From Pyrinomonadaceae bacterium (GTDB taxonomy: Bacteria; Acidobacteriota; Blastocatellia; Pyrinomonadales; Pyrinomonadaceae), in NCBI GenBank assembly GCA_026786155.1, contig JAJAYR010000337.1, forward strand, positions 1-5,892: 5,892 nucleotides of DNA, in the 5' to 3' direction. Positions 1-3,670 of the stretch are shown in pieces (the stretch's first letter is position 1; each line of letters opens with the position of its first letter). The position numbers and the translations under genes were made by a program. A model generated the notes under the pieces. The model was not told where the DNA came from, searched no databases, and was given only the letters and a program-made list of their open reading frames with translations.

Positions 1-33
1 CGGCAAGCCGTATTACAATAAATCGGCTTCGCT

Positions 34-630
34 CTACTGATTATTTTCAAAAAACAAACGCGCTATTTCCTCACGCCAAAAACCCGCGACGACTCCGGCG
101 GCGACATTGTTTTTAATGAAGACCGGCGCGGCAACCGTCAAAACCATCTCGTTGCTCGAAGCGATTTTTTCCGGCTGACCGAACGCGATTTTCTTCGCGC
201 TCAAATTTCCCAAAGCCTTTGCCGCAAGCAGTTCAATTTCATTTTTTTGAATCGCTTCCGAACGAAAGACCGACAGCGATTCGTCGTTGAGCGGTTTGAC
301 GTAAAACGCCAGCAGATTCGGATTTTCCTTGAGCGTCGCGCCGAGTTTTTCCTGCGTTTGCGGCGACGAAAGAACAGCAAGATTGTCCGAAAACTCCAGA
401 GCCTTCGCGTAGCCGCCGACTAAATCGCCGTATCTTTGCCCGAACATTTCAATCTGTCTGGCTTTTTCCTGCACAAGCTGTGTTTGGTAGCGATTTTCCG
501 CCGCCCGCAATTCGCGCCCGCTGCGGTCGGACAAAAACCAGCCCGTCAAAACAAGCGGCACCAATCCCACGAGCAGCAGCGTGATGATGACGAAATAAAT
601 TAAACTAATTTTTCTTGGCGTTGGAGGCAT
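34..630 (-). pseudogene. Membrane-anchored Cache-like sensor protein, N-terminal part only (probably truncated)
   Basis: The 198-residue product has a short basic N-terminus (PRK at residues 5-7), one hydrophobic membrane segment (about 8-30), a charged helical linker (about 38-66), then an extracytoplasmic-looking domain (about 67-198). The domain ends in MVLTVAAPVF...AAGVVAGFWREEIARLF, which resembles the closing strands and helix of a PAS-like Cache (PDC) module. Cache receptors normally go on to a second membrane segment, HAMP and an output domain (kinase, phosphatase, cyclase or chemotaxis); none is present here. Translation ends at a TAG at 34-36. The same frame then reads SEADLL, a TAA at 13-15, and YGLP up to the window edge. 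I infer a receptor broken by nonsense changes or a frameshift, though a genuine short sensor is possible. ATG 628-630 is the natural start because it directly precedes the basic-hydrophobic anchor. The leader has no Shine-Dalgarno site. Ligand and output are unknown. Confidence 0.55.
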
Positions 631-632
631 TG

Positions 633-666
633 CAGATAGCGAAATCTAAGGAAATTTCGCTATCTG
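633..666. promoter_or_regulatory. 13-bp perfect palindrome over the transcription start (candidate operator or leader hairpin)
   Basis: CAGATAGCGAAAT (633-645) is repeated as its exact reverse complement at 654-666, separated by 8 nt. One arm touches the predicted -10 box and the other ends 2 bp before the start codon of the minus-strand gene. As DNA it could be the binding site of a dimeric regulator that blocks RNA polymerase. As RNA, a transcript starting near 660 would keep only the inner part (GCGAAAT pairing with ATTTCGC), next to the start codon. Which role applies, if any, cannot be told from sequence. Confidence 0.5.
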
Positions 667-696
667 ATATTAGAATAGAAAGATGGAAACAGTCAA
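667..696 (-). promoter_or_regulatory. Sigma-70-type promoter for the 34-630 gene
   Basis: On the minus strand a -35 box TTGACT (691-696) is followed after 18 bp by a -10 box TAATAT (667-672). Five of six bases match the sigma-70 consensus in each box. Transcription would start near 660, giving a leader of about 30 nt before the ATG at 630. The start would lie inside the palindrome 633-666. This is an inference from sequence only. Confidence 0.6.
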
Positions 697-790
697 CAAG
701 TTTTTACGCGGTTAACATTTAAAGAATTTATCATTAAAATTAAGTTTCAAAATCAGATAAATTGTTTGAGTATTCGATAATCTTTATTTT

Positions 791-977
791 GTCATCGAAG
801 ATGACTAACATTATACGCAGAGCGAGAATCGCCAGGAATTCGAGGCGTTAAGCGCAACTTCGCTGAAAGCGAATAACAGTCGTCGTTCACTTATTCGACA
901 CTTTCAGCGTCGGAACTTTGCTTATCGAATTCCTAGCGATTCTCGCTCTGCGTATAATATCGGTCGCCGTTGGCGAC
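791..977. repeat. 187-bp nested inverted-repeat element (MITE- or REPIN-like)
   Basis: The two ends, 791-843 and 925-977, are 53-bp inverted repeats of each other. The inner 34 bp (810-843 against 925-958) differ at one position. The outer 19 bp diverge but still align without gaps. Each tip is itself a small hairpin: GTCATC-GAA-GATGAC at 791-805 and GTCGCC-GTT-GGCGAC at 963-977. The inverted symmetry continues inward imperfectly, with CGCTGAAAG (861-869) matching CTTTCAGCG (901-909), to a short central loop at about 876-890. No coding sequence or transposase is inside, and no convincing target duplication flanks it. It would fit a non-autonomous mobile palindrome. It lies beyond the 3' end of mtnA and upstream of the sensor-gene promoter, so it could also act as a transcription barrier. 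Confidence 0.75.
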
Positions 978-1009
978 TTCAATCGAATTTTTATTTTGAT
1001 TCGTATATT

Positions 1010-2050
1010 TTAATCTTCAAACATCTTTCGCAAACTTTCCGTGTAAGGAGCGCGAGCCACGCCTTTTTCGGTGATGATTGCCGTAACGAATTCGTTCGGC
1101 GTAACGTCGAAGGCGTAGTTGTTGACGGAAATTCCTTCGGGCGCAAGTTGAATGTCTTTGATGTGCGTGATTTCCCGAATGTCGCGTTCTTCAATCGGAA
1201 TTTCTTCGCCGGTCGGACACATCAAGTCAACCGTCGAAAGCGGCGCGGCGACGTAGAACGGAATGTCGTGCTGTTTCGCCAGCACCGCGACCATATAAGT
1301 TCCGATTTTGTTGGCGACATCGCCGTTCGCCGCGATGCGGTCTGAACCGACGACGACCGCCTGCACGCGCCCTTTTTTCATCAAATGACCGGACATATTA
1401 TCAGTAATTAGAGTTACCGGAATGTTGTCTTGAAGAAGTTCCCACGCGGTTAAACGCGAACCTTGCAAATACGGACGAGTTTCGTCGGCGATGACGGCGA
1501 TGGTTTTGCCTTGATTGACTGCGCCGCGAATCACGCCGAGAGCCGTTCCCCAAACGCCGCCGGTCGCCAACGCGCCCGCGTTGCAATGCGTTAAAACGGT
1601 CGAATTATCTTCGAGAAGTTCGCCGCCGTATTCGGCAATCATCCGCTGCGATTCGATGTCTTCTTCGTGAATGTCTTTCGATTCAGCAATCAAAATCTGT
1701 TTGATTTCGGAAATTGATTTGCTTTTGTTCGCTTGAAAAACGCGCCGCATTCGGTCAATCGCCCAAAAAAGATTGACGGCGGTCGGGCGCGTTTTGCCCA
1801 GCGTTTCGGCGATGTAATCGAATTCTTCTTCCAAATCGGCGATGTTCGTGCCGACGAAATTCTTCACGCCCAAAGCGATTCCATACGCGGCGGAAACACC
1901 AATCGCGGGCGCACCGCGCACGACCATCTCACGGATGCCGTCGGCGACTTCCGTGTAACTTTTTAAGGTCAGCCATTTTTCTTCGGTCGGAAGCAGGCGT
2001 TGGTCAAGCATCTGAACGCCTTCGTCGCTCCATTTTACGGGTATTATCAT
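1010..2050 (-). CDS. mtnA: S-methyl-5-thioribose-1-phosphate isomerase (MtnA)
   Basis: This 346-residue cytoplasmic enzyme converts 5-methylthioribose 1-phosphate to 5-methylthioribulose 1-phosphate (EC 5.3.1.23), a step of methionine salvage from methylthioadenosine. It belongs to the MtnA/eIF2B-like family. Visible signatures are RGAPAIG (45-51), GKTRPTAVNLFWA (85-97), THCNAGALATGG (154-165), IADETRP (187-193), GSDRIAANGDVANKIGT (235-251) and a C-terminal YAFDVTPNEFVTAIITEKG (312-330). Cys156 and Asp237 line up with the catalytic Cys and Asp described for the Bacillus enzyme. The length is normal and no key residue is missing, so I take it as functional. ATG 2048-2050 is the only start leaving a normal N-terminus; no Shine-Dalgarno site precedes it. 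Related ribose-1,5-bisphosphate isomerases share the fold, but these motifs point to MtnA. No other salvage gene is in the window and it appears monocistronic here. Confidence 0.96.
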   Translation of the reverse strand: MIIPVKWSDEGVQMLDQRLLPTEEKWLTLKSYTEVADGIREMVVRGAPAIGVSAAYGIALGVKNFVGTNIADLEEEFDYIAETLGKTRPTAVNLFWAIDRMRRVFQANKSKSISEIKQILIAESKDIHEEDIESQRMIAEYGGELLEDNSTVLTHCNAGALATGGVWGTALGVIRGAVNQGKTIAVIADETRPYLQGSRLTAWELLQDNIPVTLITDNMSGHLMKKGRVQAVVVGSDRIAANGDVANKIGTYMVAVLAKQHDIPFYVAAPLSTVDLMCPTGEEIPIEERDIREITHIKDIQLAPEGISVNNYAFDVTPNEFVTAIITEKGVARAPYTESLRKMFED

Positions 2051-2086
2051 TTTTATTTTTTTCTCAACTTACAGAAGTTTCTAAAA

Positions 2087-2115
2087 ATCATAAAGAATAA
2101 ACTGCCGCGACGCAA
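2087..2115 (-). promoter_or_regulatory. Sigma-70-type promoter for mtnA
   Basis: On the minus strand TTGCGT (2110-2115) and TATGAT (2087-2092) are separated by exactly 17 bp. A start near 2080 would give a leader of about 30 nt to the mtnA ATG at 2050. I saw no riboswitch-sized leader, so control by a SAM riboswitch between promoter and gene is unlikely. Confidence 0.5.
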
Positions 2116-2185
2116 AGAGTTGTCGCCGTTGAGCGATGAATTGGCAAATTCTGCCGACCTACGCACTCCAGCAAAAACAAATGAA

Positions 2186-2352
2186 ACTAATAAGCACCTG
2201 AGCAAAAGTTTGGCGACGTTTTGTTTTTCGTTCAGAGTCCACGCTTCAGCGTACAACCGCCAGCGAAGCGCGGCGGTTAGCAAAGGGCGTTCCGCGTTTG
2301 GACTCCGAACTTTTCAAAACACCTCAAAACTTTTGCTCACTTGCTTAATAGT
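2186..2352. repeat. Palindromic intergenic element A (about 167 bp)
   Basis: The flanks form an imperfect inverted repeat of about 50 bp. ACTAATAAGC (2186-2195) mirrors GCTTAATAGT (2343-2352) with one mismatch, and TGAGCAAAAGTTT (2199-2211) mirrors 2327-2339 perfectly. AGTCC (2236-2240) mirrors GGACT (2300-2304). Inside are two hairpins: ACGC-TTCA-GCGT (2241-2252) and a GC-rich stem AACCGCC/GGCGGTT (2255-2278) with a bulged A and a 3-nt loop. The core 2234-2284 is about 82% identical to 2389-2439 in element B. It has no transposase and no credible gene. This is a REP- or MITE-like repeat, probably present elsewhere in the genome, which I cannot check here. Confidence 0.75.
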
Positions 2353-2484
2353 CCGTAAATTAAATTTACGAGTGTTTTGCAAAAGTTTAGAGTCCACGCT
2401 TGAGCGTGTTTCCGCCAGCGCAGCGCGGCGGAATGCAAACTAAAGTTTGAACTCTGAAGACTCAAAAATTTAATTTACGGACTA
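2349..2484. repeat. Palindromic intergenic element B (136 bp) with 19-bp perfect terminal inverted repeats
   Basis: TAGTCCGTAAATTAAATTT (2349-2367) is repeated as its exact reverse complement at 2466-2484. Inside, in the same orientation as element A, lie AGAGTCC, a hairpin CACGCT-TG-AGCGTG (2395-2408), a GC-rich stem TTCCGCC/GGCGGAA (2410-2433) with a bulged A, and a closing GTTTGAACTCTGAA that matches GTTTGGACTCCGAA of element A. It is therefore a second, slightly shorter member of the same family. Its left terminal repeat overlaps the right end of A by 4 bp. It lies directly upstream of the promoter of the 2587-3466 operon. Confidence 0.75.
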
Positions 2485-2521
2485 CTTAATTTTGTTAAAG
2501 TGTTTATATCGTAAAAAACTA

Positions 2522-2551
2522 TTGATTAACTGAAAATAATTGTTGTAAAAT
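2522..2551 (+). promoter_or_regulatory. Candidate sigma-70-type promoter for the 2587-3466 operon
   Basis: TTGATT (2522-2527) and TAAAAT (2546-2551) are 18 bp apart in a strongly AT-rich stretch. A start near 2558 would leave a leader of about 28 nt before ATG 2587. The match is reasonable but not striking, and AT-rich DNA offers chance hits. Confidence 0.42.
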
Positions 2552-2552
2552 T

Positions 2553-2566
2553 CTCGAATGTTCGAG
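2553..2566. promoter_or_regulatory. Short perfect palindrome at the predicted +1 (candidate operator)
   Basis: CTCGAA-TG-TTCGAG is a 6-bp-arm inverted repeat 2 bp downstream of the candidate -10 box and 20 bp before the start codon. Its place would suit a repressor site. Its short length means chance is possible, and I recognise no known operator in it. Confidence 0.35.
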
Positions 2567-2586
2567 GATTTATCTCCCGTCTTTTT

Positions 2587-2916
2587 ATGAGCGACCCAAA
2601 ATCTAACGAGTTTTGTTTAATAGTTGAAGGAAGTTATTTCACCGTCGAAGAAGCCAAACACGCGCTGCACGACCCTTTCGTCGAAGATTTCGTCGAGCAA
2701 ACGGGACGCTTTCGCATTCAAAATTTTGAAGATATTCAAGTCGTCAGCGGCATTCCGCTCGGCGAATTGGAAATTGCGATGCTCGACGACGAAGTTTTTG
2801 AAATCTCGTGCCGCTCTTCGCCGCTGATTCTCAATCGCCGCAAAGCCGAACTGCTCGCCGAAACGCTGCGCCGACAGGCGATGTTTGATGAAATCACCGT
2901 CGAACCGCTAACATAA
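2587..2916 (+). CDS. Uncharacterised small acidic protein, coupled to a macrodomain gene
   Basis: I do not recognise a family for this 109-residue protein. It has no signal peptide, membrane segment, Cys pair or zinc motif, so it is probably soluble and cytoplasmic. It is rich in Asp and Glu. Its pattern suggests an alpha/beta fold: a strand at FCLIVEG (9-15), a helix from TVEEAKHAL (19-27), strand-like stretches around RFRIQNFEDIQVVSG (41-55), LGELEIAMLDDEVFEIS (58-74), and a C-terminal amphipathic helix NRRKAELLAETLRRQAMF (83-100). That it is a real gene is supported by a promoter-like sequence ahead, coding-like composition, and a stop only 4 bp before the next ATG. The tight spacing suggests translational coupling and a shared function with the macrodomain protein. 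It is much shorter than DarT-type ADP-ribosyltransferases and shows no such motif. No Shine-Dalgarno site lies close to the ATG. Confidence 0.8.
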   Translation: MSDPKSNEFCLIVEGSYFTVEEAKHALHDPFVEDFVEQTGRFRIQNFEDIQVVSGIPLGELEIAMLDDEVFEISCRSSPLILNRRKAELLAETLRRQAMFDEITVEPLT

Positions 2917-2920
2917 TCCG

Positions 2921-3466
2921 ATGAACGAAAATTTTATGGGCGGGCGCGTCGTCGTCAAATTCGGCGACATCACGCAGGAAGAAACCGAAGCCATCGTCAA
3001 CGCGGCGAATTCGACTCTGATGGGCGGCGGCGGCGTGGACGGCGCGATTCACGACGCGGCGGGCGCAAGCCTTTTATACGAATGCAAAAAGATTCGGCAG
3101 TCAAATTATCCGAACGGTTTGCCGACCGGCGAAGCGGTAATCACGGCGGGCGGCGATTTGAAGGCGAAATTCGTCATTCACGCGGTCGGTCCGATTTACG
3201 GCTCGAACAAAGGCAAAGACGCGCAGTTGCTCTCCGATTGCTACGCCAACTGTCTGCGGCTGGCGGCTGAAAATAATATCAAAACCGTTTCGTTTCCTTC
3301 GATTTCGACCGGCGCGTTTGCTTATCCGAAAGAGGAAGCCGCGCAGGTTTCTTCGCAGGTCATCGAAGATTTCTTAAATCATAATTTGACTATTACGCAG
3401 GTTTTTCTGGTTTTCTATTCGCAGGACGACGCGCGAAAGTTTGTCGAAAATCCGAAGTTCAGCTAA
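2921..3466 (+). CDS. Macrodomain protein, YmdB/MacroD type (probable ADP-ribose-ester hydrolase)
   Basis: A single macrodomain fills this 181-residue protein. Family signatures are GDIT (15-18), IVNAANSTLMGGGGVDGAIHDAAG (25-48; key residues Asn30, the glycine run 35-38 and Asp40), PTGEAVITAGGDLKAKFVIHAVGP (68-91) and the phosphate-loop motif FPSISTGAFAYP (125-136). Asn30 and Asp40 correspond to Asn25 and Asp35 of E. coli YmdB, so the active site looks intact. The position of YmdB Tyr126 is Phe133 here, as in many MacroD-type proteins. Members of this class remove ADP-ribose from acidic residues or deacetylate O-acetyl-ADP-ribose; the actual substrate here is unknown. ATG 2921 starts 4 bp after the preceding gene; ATG 2936 is an alternative that would keep the whole domain. 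It is the second gene of an apparent two-gene operon. Confidence 0.93.
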   Translation: MNENFMGGRVVVKFGDITQEETEAIVNAANSTLMGGGGVDGAIHDAAGASLLYECKKIRQSNYPNGLPTGEAVITAGGDLKAKFVIHAVGPIYGSNKGKDAQLLSDCYANCLRLAAENNIKTVSFPSISTGAFAYPKEEAAQVSSQVIEDFLNHNLTITQVFLVFYSQDDARKFVENPKFS

Positions 3467-3477
3467 CGTGAGATAAT

Positions 3478-3540
3478 GTAACGCCAGCGTCCGCGCTGGC
3501 TGTCGCGGGAGCGTCCCGCTCGCGCGGACACTGGCGTTAC
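3478..3540. repeat. 63-bp GC-rich palindromic repeat (possible terminator/insulator)
   Basis: GTAACGCCAGCGTCCGCGC (3478-3496) and its reverse complement (3522-3540, one mismatch) form 19-bp arms. The element can fold in another way as two consecutive hairpins: GCCAGCG-TCCG-CGCTGGC (3483-3500) and GCGGGA-GCG-TCCCGC (3505-3519). It begins 12 bp after the macrodomain stop codon. No T-run follows, so it is not a standard intrinsic terminator, although so strong a stem may still stabilise the 3' end of the mRNA. Its sequence is unrelated to the other palindromes in the window. Confidence 0.7.
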
Positions 3541-3561
3541 CGTGCTTTGCGCTAACTTAAT

Positions 3562-3590
3562 TTGCCACTTAATTCTCGATGGTTTATAGT
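3562..3590 (+). promoter_or_regulatory. Sigma-70-type promoter for glgP
   Basis: TTGCCA (3562-3567) and TATAGT (3585-3590) are separated by exactly 17 bp, close to consensus in both boxes. Transcription would start near 3597 and leave a leader of about 74 nt, long enough for some post-transcriptional control, but I see no strong structure in it. The nearest purine-rich site, AGGGA (3652-3656), is 14 bp from the ATG, which is too far for an ideal Shine-Dalgarno site. Confidence 0.58.
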
Positions 3591-3670
3591 TTTCCAATCA
3601 CTTTTCCTTTTTAGAATCGAAGAAATTCGGAAGTTTATGAAGGAAATTTCAAGGGAAATTTTTACAAATT

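Noticed and set aside
783..998. 9-bp TTTATTTTG on both sides of the 791-977 element as a target duplication
   Set aside because: The copies (783-791 and 990-998) are not at matching distances from the element ends and are low-complexity AT-rich DNA.
978..1009. Intrinsic terminator after mtnA
   Set aside because: The hairpin of the repeat tip (963-977) is followed in the mtnA direction by CGATATTAT and not a T-run, and the AT-rich stretch before it forms only a weak stem.
2053..2283. 76-codon open frame on the minus strand upstream of mtnA
   Set aside because: It covers the mtnA promoter and half of repeat element A. The sequence shows no domain and its start lies in the repeat core.
2000..2443. 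147-codon open frame on the plus strand
   Set aside because: It begins inside mtnA on the opposite strand and then runs through the palindromic elements; its product is biased and low in similarity to anything I know. It is an open frame created by repeat DNA.
2186..2484. CRISPR array
   Set aside because: There are only two repeat copies, they diverge, and the spacing is about 155 bp with palindromic, not unique, spacers.
2553..2566. LexA/SOS box at CTCGAATGTTCGAG
   Set aside because: Spacing between the half-sites is too short for the known GAAC-N4-GTTC type boxes, and the operon is not a recognised SOS set.
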